From Mariniblastus sp964414815 (GTDB lineage: Bacteria; Planctomycetota; Planctomycetia; Pirellulales; Pirellulaceae), in assembly GCA_964414815.1 (NCBI GenBank), contig CAYPXY010000016.1, positions 18,601 through 82,600 on the forward strand: a stretch of DNA of 64,000 nucleotides, given 5' to 3'. This document shows, piece after piece, positions 26,929 to 35,500 of the stretch. Both the position numbers and the translations under genes were made by a program. Below the pieces are notes generated by a model that worked only from the letters and a program-made list of their open reading frames with translations, was not told the DNA's origin and did not search any database. The first letter of the stretch is position 1. Each line of letters starts with the position of its first letter.

Positions 26929-27080
26929 AGCTTCGCCTCCGACCCCTTCCAATGCACCGCAAACGATCCAAGGAAACCCCCCTTACCTCCAGAGAGGTCG
27001 TGCGGCTTTCGTGTTGCGGTTTTTCGAGTTTTTGGAAGTAGGCGATTTGAGCAAGCAGCCTCAAAGGCTTGGGCAGGGCA

Positions 27081-27218
27081 GCCCAGGGCTGGGCTGGTGG
27101 ATTTCTCAGCTATTACTGTTGATAATATTCGAATCAAAACCCGAAGCGTAAGCGAGGGACCGCGATTCTTCCCTCGCTTACGCTTCGGGTTATGATTTCC
27201 ACCAGGCCAGCCCAGGGC
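27081..27218. repeat. Nested palindromic repeat element, 138 bp
   Basis: Imperfect 25-nt outer arms (27081-27105, starting GCCCAGGGCTGG; and 27194-27218, ending CAGCCCAGGGC). A perfect 22-bp inner stem pairs 27138-27159 (starting AACCCGAAGCG) with 27170-27191 (ending CGCTTCGGGTT) around a 10-nt loop. Pairing resumes after one mismatch (27133-27136 with 27193-27196). Translated, it gives strings such as KTRSVSEG and NHNPKRKRG that I recall as spurious planctomycete proteins. Probably a non-autonomous interspersed repeat. Confidence 0.7.
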
Positions 27219-27345
27219 AAGTTCGCGAAGCGGACGCCGCCCTGGGAAAGCGATCCCCCTTGCCAATAATCTACTCACCTCCGTGCCGAAACCAGATTCG
27301 AGTGATTGACAACTCGCATCGAGGCTGCCATAATCTTGCGATCTT

Positions 27346-27362
27346 ATTGATATTGTGTCTCA
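27346..27362 (+). promoter_or_regulatory. Motif shared with the uptake operon, upstream of the exporter/ent operon
   Basis: ATTGATATTGTGTCTCA matches ATTGATACCAAGTCTCA (minus strand 26730-26714) at 13 of 17 positions, all within the two blocks ATTGATA and GTCTCA. It ends 68 nt before the exporter start. The same regulator may act on both divergent operons. The downstream half is less palindromic here than in the first copy. Confidence 0.45.
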
Positions 27363-27430
27363 ACAGTATTTTTATTCCTCCATTTGGGATGTTTTCTCGG
27401 TAAACATTAGAAGTTTATTGCAAGCCCATC

Positions 27431-28693
27431 ATGTCGAAGGCTCATCCCATGACGATTCCGCCAGCGAAGATCGCTGTCCGCGGCGAGTCGCCCTTAACGG
27501 TGTTAGCGTTCACCGCGCTGGCCGGGACGATGGCGATTGCATCGTTTACGGCTGTCGTTGGTCCCGTCGTGCGTCGCCTTGGCTTGGTCGAATGGCATTC
27601 CGGATTAGCCATGACGGCGGCCGGTGTGCTTTGGACGCTGCTCGCACGCAGGTGGGGGGCGCTAAGCGATCGAGTCGGCCGGCGGCGCGTGCTGCTGTTG
27701 GCCCTGGCAGCTTCTACTGCGATATACTTTGGTTTGGCACTGTTCGTCGACTTTGCGATTCGTAATCCGCCTGCAATCTTGCTCTCCGTTGTCTCCCTGG
27801 TAGTTTTGCGTTCGGCGATCGGTGCATTCCATTCGGCACTTCCGCCAACGGCAGCCGCCATGGTAGCCGATCATACGCCGGCGGGCACACGGGCGGCAGC
27901 CATGGCCAAATTGGGCACTGCAAATTCCGTTGGAATGATCGCTGGCCCAGCGGTTGCAGGGTGGCTTGCGACCTACCATTTGTCCTGGCCGCTCTATGGA
28001 GCCGCGTTTCTTCCCCTATCGGCTTGGGTTGTGTTATGGTGGCGGTTGCCGTTACTCATGCCGTCAACCGCAACTACGGTGCGTCCCCCTTTACCTCCTT
28101 CAATACCTCCCTCAATACCTCCCTCAAAACGGGGGATGCTCGATCGGCGTCTGATGTTTCCCGCTTTGGCGATTCTGGTTACCAGTTTGTCGGTTTCCGT
28201 GGCTCAGATTTCGGTTGGGTTCTTTGCGATCGACCGCTTGCATCTGACTCCAGAACAAGGAGCCACCGTGGCAGGGTGGGCGCTCACTTGCGTGGGAATC
28301 GGGTTGATTTCCGCGCAATCGATCTTGATGCGGATGAGAAAGATTTCTCCTGCCGCCTGGATCGGGTTGGGAACACTGATTTCCTCCATCGGCTTCGTCT
28401 CGGTTTCATTCGTTGCAAGTCCAGACCAGCTCTTGTTGGCTTATGGATTAGCGGCCTTTGGCATGGGGTTTACATTCCCGTCCATCCAGGCGATCGCGGC
28501 CGACGCGGTGGAGGCTCATGAACAGGGGAGTGCTGCCGGGACCATCGCTTCGATGCAAGGGATGGGAATGACGATCGGTCCACTGCTCGGTACGCTTGTC
28601 TATCGTTTTTCTCCGTCAGCCCCTTATCTGATGGTGGGCGCGTTGCTCCTGAGTATGTCGGCAAGCGTTTCTTTTATGCGGAAGTTGAAATGA
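27431..28693 (+). CDS. MFS exporter, EntS-like (putative siderophore efflux)
   Basis: A 420-residue, 12-helix major facilitator. The loop between helices 2 and 3 carries the MFS motif (RRWGALSDRVGRRRVLLLAL). The central cytoplasmic loop has an in-frame Pro-rich insertion (PPLPPSIPPSIPPSKRG) from three copies of a 12-bp DNA repeat at 28093-28128. First gene of the biosynthetic operon; its stop overlaps the isochorismate synthase start (ATGA). Position and fold match EntS, which exports enterobactin to the periplasm. Substrate is inferred from context. ATG 27431 or 27449 may be the start. Confidence 0.85.
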   Translation: MSKAHPMTIPPAKIAVRGESPLTVLAFTALAGTMAIASFTAVVGPVVRRLGLVEWHSGLAMTAAGVLWTLLARRWGALSDRVGRRRVLLLALAASTAIYFGLALFVDFAIRNPPAILLSVVSLVVLRSAIGAFHSALPPTAAAMVADHTPAGTRAAAMAKLGTANSVGMIAGPAVAGWLATYHLSWPLYGAAFLPLSAWVVLWWRLPLLMPSTATTVRPPLPPSIPPSIPPSKRGMLDRRLMFPALAILVTSLSVSVAQISVGFFAIDRLHLTPEQGATVAGWALTCVGIGLISAQSILMRMRKISPAAWIGLGTLISSIGFVSVSFVASPDQLLLAYGLAAFGMGFTFPSIQAIAADAVEAHEQGSAAGTIASMQGMGMTIGPLLGTLVYRFSPSAPYLMVGALLLSMSASVSFMRKLK

Positions 28694-29967
28694 TGATGCT
28701 TGAAAAGCTCTACAGTGACGAAATCGGTATTGAACGGATGGCTTCCGATGCCAATCCATCTCCTCCGGCATGTCCGTTCATTCTCCGCAATCGATCGGTT
28801 CAATATGAAGCGAACGGTTGCCTTTGTATTCTGCCTGCTGGGGGAACATCGACGTTGAATGTTCGCGTTGAGGAATTTTTCAGTGGCTTGCGCGAAAAAG
28901 AATATTCGTCCGGTAGGTCATCGACCGAGCCAGCCGTCTTGGTGGGTGCGTTGCCGTTTGACCCTGATGGCAAGGATTTCTTGTATCAACCCCGCGCGCT
29001 ACGCATTTCACACGCTCCCGTTTCGATCGACACGCGAGATATGGTTCAGGAGGAACCATGTCCGATGGGTACCTTGAATATTCAGCCCGTTCCCTCTGGA
29101 TCTCAATACGTGGCTGCCGTGGAACGGATGCTCCGACGTCTGTCTGGTGACGGCGATGAATTGCTGGAAAAAGTGGTATTAGCACGCAGTTTACGTATCG
29201 AGTCCACGGATTCTCTGGATCCTTTGGCGCTGGTCGCGAAGTTATCCGTCGACCCACAAGTGACAACCTTCCTGACCCCCCTGCCATGCGAATCGAGCGA
29301 CCGTGAATCGAGCGACTGCGAATCAAAAGCACCACCTGCATGGCTGGCCGGGGCCACGCCGGAGTTGCTGGTCTCTCGTCGTGGTCAGCAAGTGGTTTCG
29401 CATCCGTTGGCCGGGTCTGCTCCTCGCTGTGCGGATGCGGGAGCAGATCGGATGGCTGCGGAACGATTGCTGGCGTCCGACAAAGACCGGTACGAACATC
29501 GTTTCGTTGTCGAAGCGATCGTGGAAGCCTTGTCACCCTACTGCTCTCAAATGGATATACCGGAGGGGCCAACCTTGTATTCGACGGCAACGATGTGGCA
29601 TTTGGGGACTCGGATCTCGGGTGTCCTGCGTGATTCGAGTACCTCCGTCGCCGAGCTTGTGGCCGCGTTGCATCCAACGCCGGCGGTGTGCGGAACACCC
29701 CCACGCGCCGCCTTGCAGGTGATCAACCAAGCGGAACAGTTTGACCGTGGGTTTTACAGTGGCGCAGTGGGGTGGGTAGATTGCCATGGCGATGGAGATT
29801 GGTATGTAGCGATCCGTTGCGCACATGTCCAGGGACGCATCATTCAGTTGTTTGCTGGAGCCGGGATTGTGCCTGACTCGGTGCCAGACATCGAGTTGCA
29901 AGAGACCAGCGCTAAATTCAAAACCTGGCTTTCGGCATTGGGAATTACCGATTGCCCGGTGAAATAG
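28690..29967 (+). CDS. entC: Isochorismate synthase (EntC/DhbC)
   Basis: Converts chorismate to isochorismate, the first committed step to 2,3-dihydroxybenzoate. Family blocks appear in order: LEKVVLARSLRI (active-site Lys), AWLAGATPELLV, HPLAGSAPRC, DRYEHRFVVEAI, MWHLGTRISG, LHPTPAVCGTPP, FYSGAVGW and LFAGAGIVPDSVPDIELQ followed by the ET..KF end with metal-binding Glu. The C-terminal third follows E. coli EntC closely. A 15-bp direct repeat at 29290-29319 adds ESSDRESSD before the second block, a surface insertion absent from EntC. Three consecutive ATGs (28690, 28693, 28696) make the start slightly ambiguous. Confidence 0.95.
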   Translation: MMMLEKLYSDEIGIERMASDANPSPPACPFILRNRSVQYEANGCLCILPAGGTSTLNVRVEEFFSGLREKEYSSGRSSTEPAVLVGALPFDPDGKDFLYQPRALRISHAPVSIDTRDMVQEEPCPMGTLNIQPVPSGSQYVAAVERMLRRLSGDGDELLEKVVLARSLRIESTDSLDPLALVAKLSVDPQVTTFLTPLPCESSDRESSDCESKAPPAWLAGATPELLVSRRGQQVVSHPLAGSAPRCADAGADRMAAERLLASDKDRYEHRFVVEAIVEALSPYCSQMDIPEGPTLYSTATMWHLGTRISGVLRDSSTSVAELVAALHPTPAVCGTPPRAALQVINQAEQFDRGFYSGAVGWVDCHGDGDWYVAIRCAHVQGRIIQLFAGAGIVPDSVPDIELQETSAKFKTWLSALGITDCPVK

Positions 29968-29977
29968 AAGAGATTGA

Positions 29978-31645
29978 TTGACAATGACCCTCACGACAAA
30001 CGGAGCGAGAACGCTTCCGCAACAGAAGTGGCCCCAAGATTTTGAGGCACGATATCGAGCCGCTCGGTATTGGCGTGGAGAAACAATTCCAGGCTTTCTG
30101 CGACAGAACGCTTGTACCTATAGCGATCGGGTCGCTGTGGTAGGTGGCCAGGATCGTTGGACGTACACCGAATTGTGGCATCGCACGGAGATCGCTGCGG
30201 CCGGTTTTCTTGCCCTTGGCTTAAACCCAGGGGATCGCGTGATCGTGCATATGGGAAATATTCCGCAGTGGCTGGCCGTTGTTTGCGGGCTCCTGCGAGC
30301 AGGGCTGATTCCCGTGTTTGCACTCCCGGCTCATCGAATTTCTGAAATCGCCCACTTCGCCCGAGTCTCCCAAGCCAGCGCTTACGTAATATCGCCAACC
30401 TATGACCGATTTGATTATCGCGAATTGGCTCGCGAACTTCGGGTGCATGTCCCCTGCCTAAAAACCATCGTCGTCGATGGCGATGCGCAAGAGTTGATTG
30501 CGTTTGATGATTTGGGGGGTGATCGCGCCATCCTACCGCAGCATGATCCCGATCCGTCAAGTGTTGCGATCTTACAAATTTCCGGCGGGAGTACTGGTTT
30601 ACCCAAGTTGGTTCCTCGGACTCATGACGACTACATCTACAGTTTTCGTGCCAGCAATGAGATCTGCGGAATCACCAGCGAAAGCGTCTACATGGTAGCC
30701 TTGCCGGCAGCCCACAATTTTCCGATGAGTTCCCCAGGGTTTCTGGGAGCCTTTTATGCCGGTGCTCGAGTCGTACTGAGCCCGGGACCGGGGCCCGATG
30801 TCGCATTTCCGCTAATCGAACGTGAACGGGTTACATCCGTCGGCCTCGTCCCTCCGCTGGCGCTGTTATGGACACAGGCTGCGGAAAAGACCACTTATGA
30901 CCTGTCGAGCCTGCAGGTGATGCAAGTGGGCGGCGCCAAGTTGGTACCCGAAGCAGCACGTCGTGTGATCAGCGGCATGAAGTGCCAGTTGCAGCAGGTT
31001 TTTGGTATGGCAGAAGGGTTGGTCAACTATACTCGGCTCGACGATCCCGAGGAGCTGATCATCGCGACTCAAGGGCGTCCCATCAGTCCGGATGATGAAA
31101 TATTGATCGTCGATGATTACGATGTTCCCGTCCCCGATGGGCAAACAGGACATCTACTGACACGTGGGCCCTACACCATTCGAGGTTACTACAACGATGA
31201 CTCCGCCAATGCACGCTCGTTTACCGAAGACGGTTACTATCGTACGGGTGACATGGTCGAGCGCACTCCAGAAGGTTATTTGGTGGTGCAGGGACGGGCG
31301 ACCGATCACATCAATCGCGCTGGCGAAAAAATCTCAGCCGAGGAAATTGAAAACCATCTGCTAACCCATACCGGCGTGTTTGACGCGGTCGTGGTTTCGA
31401 TTCCGGATGAACACCTCGGCGAGCGAGCTTGCGCGTTCGTGATCCCGAAGGGTGAAAATCCGCGAGTCGTCGACTTGAAAGCCTGGATCCGCAAACAAGG
31501 CTTGGCTGCCTTCAAGGTTCCCGATCAGATTGTCTTTGTCGATGCCTTCAGCACCACGGCTGTCGGCAAGATCAGTCGCCGTGAATTGCGAACGCAACTG
31601 CGTCAACAGTTCCTCGAGAGCAAATTGCAGGAGGGACAAACTTGA
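29978..31645 (+). CDS. entE: 2,3-dihydroxybenzoate-AMP ligase (EntE/DhbE)
   Basis: Adenylates 2,3-dihydroxybenzoate and loads it on an aryl carrier protein. ANL-family motifs are intact: LQISGGSTGLPKLVPRTHDD (A3), the A5 region (QQVFGMAEGLVNY), YYRTGDMVERTPEGYLVVQG (A7/A8) and the C-terminal Lys in TTAVGKISRRELR (A10). The aryl pocket reads AHNFPMSSPG: Asn and the second Ser correspond to the residues that favour DHB over salicylate in DhbE/EntE. TTG 29978 opens the frame, but ATG 29984 is an equally good start (SD-like AGAAGAGA 10 nt before it). The stop overlaps the next ATG (TGATG). Confidence 0.95.
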   Translation: MTMTLTTNGARTLPQQKWPQDFEARYRAARYWRGETIPGFLRQNACTYSDRVAVVGGQDRWTYTELWHRTEIAAAGFLALGLNPGDRVIVHMGNIPQWLAVVCGLLRAGLIPVFALPAHRISEIAHFARVSQASAYVISPTYDRFDYRELARELRVHVPCLKTIVVDGDAQELIAFDDLGGDRAILPQHDPDPSSVAILQISGGSTGLPKLVPRTHDDYIYSFRASNEICGITSESVYMVALPAAHNFPMSSPGFLGAFYAGARVVLSPGPGPDVAFPLIERERVTSVGLVPPLALLWTQAAEKTTYDLSSLQVMQVGGAKLVPEAARRVISGMKCQLQQVFGMAEGLVNYTRLDDPEELIIATQGRPISPDDEILIVDDYDVPVPDGQTGHLLTRGPYTIRGYYNDDSANARSFTEDGYYRTGDMVERTPEGYLVVQGRATDHINRAGEKISAEEIENHLLTHTGVFDAVVVSIPDEHLGERACAFVIPKGENPRVVDLKAWIRKQGLAAFKVPDQIVFVDAFSTTAVGKISRRELRTQLRQQFLESKLQEGQT

Positions 31646-32280
31646 TGGGCTTGCCGAAAATTCCTGCTTACTCCCTCCCCGCTGCCAGCGAGTTACCGCA
31701 ACCTCGTGGTCCATGGCGGCCTGCAACGGAGCGCGTGGCCCTGTTGGTTCACGACATGCAACGCTACTTTCTCAATCCGTTCATCGCCGATGCCGCTCCC
31801 CTGGCACCGGCCATTGCCAATATCGGGTTGCTGATTGCCTGTGCTCGGTCGTTGGCAATTCCTGTTTTCTACACCGCCCAGCAAGGCAACCAGCCTCGCG
31901 TCGAGCGCGGTCTGCAAGCCGACCTCTGGGGGCCAGGAATGGGGGCGACGGCTGAGCACGAACCCATTATCGAAACGCTGGCTCCTCAAATGGGCGATCA
32001 CGTCCTGGTAAAACATCGGTACAGCGCGTTCCAGCGAACGAATTTGGAAACCTTGCTCCGGGACGCTGGCCGCGATCAGTTGCTGGTCACGGGCGTTTAC
32101 GCCCACATCGGTTGCCTGGCGACGACTGTGGAAGCCTTCCAACTCGATATCGAGCCATTTTTAGTCGCGGACGCAGTCGCCGATTTTTCGCGCGCCGACC
32201 ATGACTTGGCTTTACAATGGATCGCGGATTGTTGCGGAGTTCCTATGACCACCACGGAATTATTGGAGATACTAAAATGA
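31645..32280 (+). CDS. entB: Isochorismatase (EntB N-terminal domain only)
   Basis: Hydrolyses isochorismate to 2,3-dihydro-2,3-dihydroxybenzoate and pyruvate. The 211-residue chain matches the isochorismatase half of EntB: VALLVHDMQRYFL (catalytic Asp), LVKHRYSAFQRTNLETLL (Lys) and LVTGVYAHIGCLATTVEAFQ, then FLVADAVADFSRADHDLALQ. Unlike E. coli EntB (285 residues) it ends at the domain boundary; the aryl carrier domain is a separate gene directly downstream with an ATGA overlap. ATG 31645 overlaps the entE stop. Confidence 0.95.
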   Translation: MGLPKIPAYSLPAASELPQPRGPWRPATERVALLVHDMQRYFLNPFIADAAPLAPAIANIGLLIACARSLAIPVFYTAQQGNQPRVERGLQADLWGPGMGATAEHEPIIETLAPQMGDHVLVKHRYSAFQRTNLETLLRDAGRDQLLVTGVYAHIGCLATTVEAFQLDIEPFLVADAVADFSRADHDLALQWIADCCGVPMTTTELLEILK

Positions 32281-32555
32281 CTTCCCACGATCAAGCGGAG
32301 CCAATTACTCTGGAGATGATGCGGACGGATATCGCTCGCATCATCGATTTAGAGCCGCATGAAGTTCGGGACGACGACAGTCTCATCGACCTGGGGCTTG
32401 ATTCCATGCGCATGCTCAGTTTGGTTGTAAAATGGTCCGAAACAGGCATTCCGATCGAATTCGCCGATTTGGCTGAGTTCGTTACGTTAGGGCAATGGTG
32501 GCAGGTCGTCGAGCGACTTCAGGCTCAGAGGCAGGAGTCTGATCGGATTCCGTGA
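32277..32555 (+). CDS. Free-standing aryl carrier protein (ArCP)
   Basis: A 92-residue carrier protein equivalent to the C-terminal ArCP domain of EntB. DDDSLIDLGLDSMRMLSLVV contains the Ser that takes the 4'-phosphopantetheine arm; the end (LAEFVTLGQWWQVVERL) parallels the EntB ArCP. It would accept DHB from EntE and present it to the condensation domain of the NRPS. ATG 32277 overlaps the isochorismatase stop; GTG of the NRPS overlaps its own stop. The split makes the carrier a diffusible partner rather than a fused domain. No phosphopantetheinyl transferase is in the window. Confidence 0.92.
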   Translation: MTSHDQAEPITLEMMRTDIARIIDLEPHEVRDDDSLIDLGLDSMRMLSLVVKWSETGIPIEFADLAEFVTLGQWWQVVERLQAQRQESDRIP

Positions 32556-35500
32556 TCGTGAACAGTCAAGTCTCTCATTCCCTTTCGTTTCCCCTAATCG
32601 AAGCACAATCCGGTCTGTGGTACGCACAGCGTCTCGCACCGGAGAATCCGGCGTTCAACACCGCGCATGCGTTGTGGATCAACGGTCCGCTCGACGTTGA
32701 GGCGTTCCGCAATGCCGTCGATCGAGCGACCGATGAAGCCCTTGCGCTATCGTTGCGGATGCAAGAGGGTGCGAACGGCCCGATGCAACGGTTCGACGAA
32801 AACCGAAGTCCCAGACTGAAAGTAATCGACCTTTCGCACCGCGAGGATCCCGAACAGGAGGTGCGCAATGCGATGTTTCGTGAACGGATGACGCCGGTCG
32901 ATCCGACCCGTGATCGGCTATCGATACAATCGCTATACCGACTTGGCGAAGAACGTTACGTGTGGTATTTGCGAGTCCATCATCTGGCCATCGATGGCTA
33001 TGGCATGGCGATTTTTGCCGATCGCGTCTGTGCCTGGTATGCAGCGATCCGTCAGCGCCGACCGCCTGTCGGTCAACCTCTGGCTCCGCTGGTCCCGGTT
33101 TTCGAAGAGGATCGCCAGTATCGAGAATCCGAACGCCGGATTCGTGATGCTGCGTATTGGCGTGAGACACTTGCAGAAATGCCCGAGCCGGTGGGACTCA
33201 AGCCCGGCTTCGCGCCGGCCAGCAATGATTGCCTGCGCTATGTACAGGAGATTCCTGAAACCTTTCGGATTCAGTTGCACCAGGTTTCCGCGGCGCTCGG
33301 GCAACCTTGGCCCGACGTTCTCACTGCCTTGACGGCCGCCTACTGCGGGCGGATGGCTGAGTCTGAAGAGGCGGTGATCGGGGTTCCATACATGGGACGC
33401 TTGGGGAGCGTGTCGGCACGCGTCCCGATGATCATCATGAATGTGCTGCCCTTGCGAGTCGAATGCACGGAAACAGATAAGATATGTGAATTTTTATACA
33501 AAATTACCAGGAGCCTGTTGCAGGGCAGACGTCACGGACGCTATCGCTCGGAACAAATGCGTCGAGACCTGGGATTCATCGGTGGCCAACGTCGCCTGTA
33601 CGGGCCGATCGTGAATATCCAGCCGTTCTATCGCGTGCCGCAGCTCGACGGAGTTGACGTCGAGTTGGAGGTGCTTGCGACCGGTCCAGTCGATGATGTG
33701 AACCTTGGTTTCCGAGGCGACGCCCAGTCGATGTTCAATCTGGAGATCGAGGCCAATCCGGCTCGATACACTTCCTCTGAAATCGCGGCACATGCCACTC
33801 GATTGTTGACCTTCCTGGGTGCTGCGTTTGAAGCGTTTCATCGCGACGCCACGTTGGCGGATATCGGGCTGGCTACACCTGCCGAGCGACAACGTTATCT
33901 CTTCGATGTCAACGCGACCGAGCACGAAGTGCCCGACGTAAGTCTCGTCGCTTTGTACGAAGCCCAAATGGCAAAAACTCCCAACGCTCCTGCGGTCGAG
34001 TTTGAAGGTCAGACGCTCAGCTACGGACAACTGGAGCAACGGACCCGCACGCTCGCGGTACAGTTGCGGCAACTGGGCGTCGGAAGCAATTCGACGGTAG
34101 CGGTGGCATTGCCGCGGTCGCTCGAACTCATCGTCGCACTATTGGCAATCCAACGCGCAGGAGGAGCCTACTTGCCGCTCGACCTCGACCATCCCGATCA
34201 GCGACTAGCTAACATTCTGGGATCGGCATCATCGGTTTGCGTCTTGGCAAACTCCAATGATACGGCACGATTCCCTCCTGGGACGCAGTTGTTGTCTCCT
34301 GAGCACTGGAATGAAACTACTGATGCCGCTTTAAACGTCGAAGTGCAACCGGACGACGCGGCGTATGTGATTTACACCTCAGGTTCGACGGGGCAACCCA
34401 AGGGAGTGCTCATCGAGCATCGGGCTATCGTCAATCGCTTGGAGTGGATGCGTACCCACTACTCCTTCGAGGCGAGTGACCGGATCCTCCAGAAGACCCC
34501 GGCAACTTTCGACGTCTCAGTATGGGAATTCTTCTTACCATTGGTGACCGGTGCCACTTTAGTCGTCGCTCCTCCTAAAGCTCACCATGATCCTGCGATG
34601 CTAGCTCGGATCATACGCCAGCGAGCCATTAGCACCATCCATTTCGTACCCTCCATGTTGTCTGCCTTCCTGGCTTCTCCAGAGACTCGTGGCCTGTCGC
34701 TTCAACGAGTATTTTGCAGTGGTGAAGAGCTGGGTGCTGAATTGCGAGACCGTTTTCATCAGCGAATCGACGCCGAGCTACATAATTTGTATGGGCCTAC
34801 AGAGGCGGCCGTTGATGTCAGTTATTGGCAGGCCGATGCCGCGGACACATCACAACCGGTGCCCATTGGGTTTCCCGTTTGGAATACGCGACTCTACATT
34901 CTCGACCAGCGGATGCGTCCCGTGCCACCTGGCGTGGCGGGGGATTTATATCTTGGGGGTGTTCAGTTAGCCCGCGGTTATCTGGGGCGCCCCGACTTGA
35001 CTGCCGAGCGATTCATCCAAGATCCATTCGTTTCCGATGCCCGGATTTACCGAACTGGCGACCTGGCGCGATGGCGCGACGATGGAGCGGTTGTCTTTCT
35101 GGGACGCAGCGATCATCAAGTAAAACTGCGTGGTCTCCGTATCGAGCTGGGCGAAATCGAAGCCTCGCTGCTAAAGGCAACCGGGGTTGCGAGAGCGGAA
35201 GTAGTCGTCCGCGAAGACCGATCGGGCAATCGTCGGCTTGTCGCCTACGTTCAAATGGAGAACGAGTTCAACCCACACTCGTTGCGGACGCATCTCGCTC
35301 AATGCGTACCGGACTATATGGTGCCTGTCGCCTACGCCGAACTGACCGACTGGCCGGTCACTGCCAATGGCAAACTCGATCGCAGGGCTTTGCCCGCTCC
35401 GCAAATCGATCAGTCACAAAACATACCGCTCGAGACCGCGACCGAACAAGCATTGGCTGAACTATTTGTCGAAGTGCTTGGACTTGAGATTGATATTGGA

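Larger units (their letters stand above)
26581..27430. other. Divergent regulatory region of the siderophore locus
   Basis: An 850-nt gap between the esterase and exporter genes. It carries a Fur-like palindrome (26706-26730), a related motif near the exporter (27346-27362), two simple hairpins (26842-26862 and 26908-26928) and one large nested palindrome (27081-27218). Open frames on both strands within it are translations of repeats, including the KTRSVSEG-type string, and are not taken as genes. Confidence 0.7.

Noticed and set aside
26874..27278. Minus-strand open frame of 134 codons in the siderophore control region
   Set aside because: It reads through the nested palindrome and gives repeat-derived strings (NHNPKRKRG type); no ribosome site or domain.
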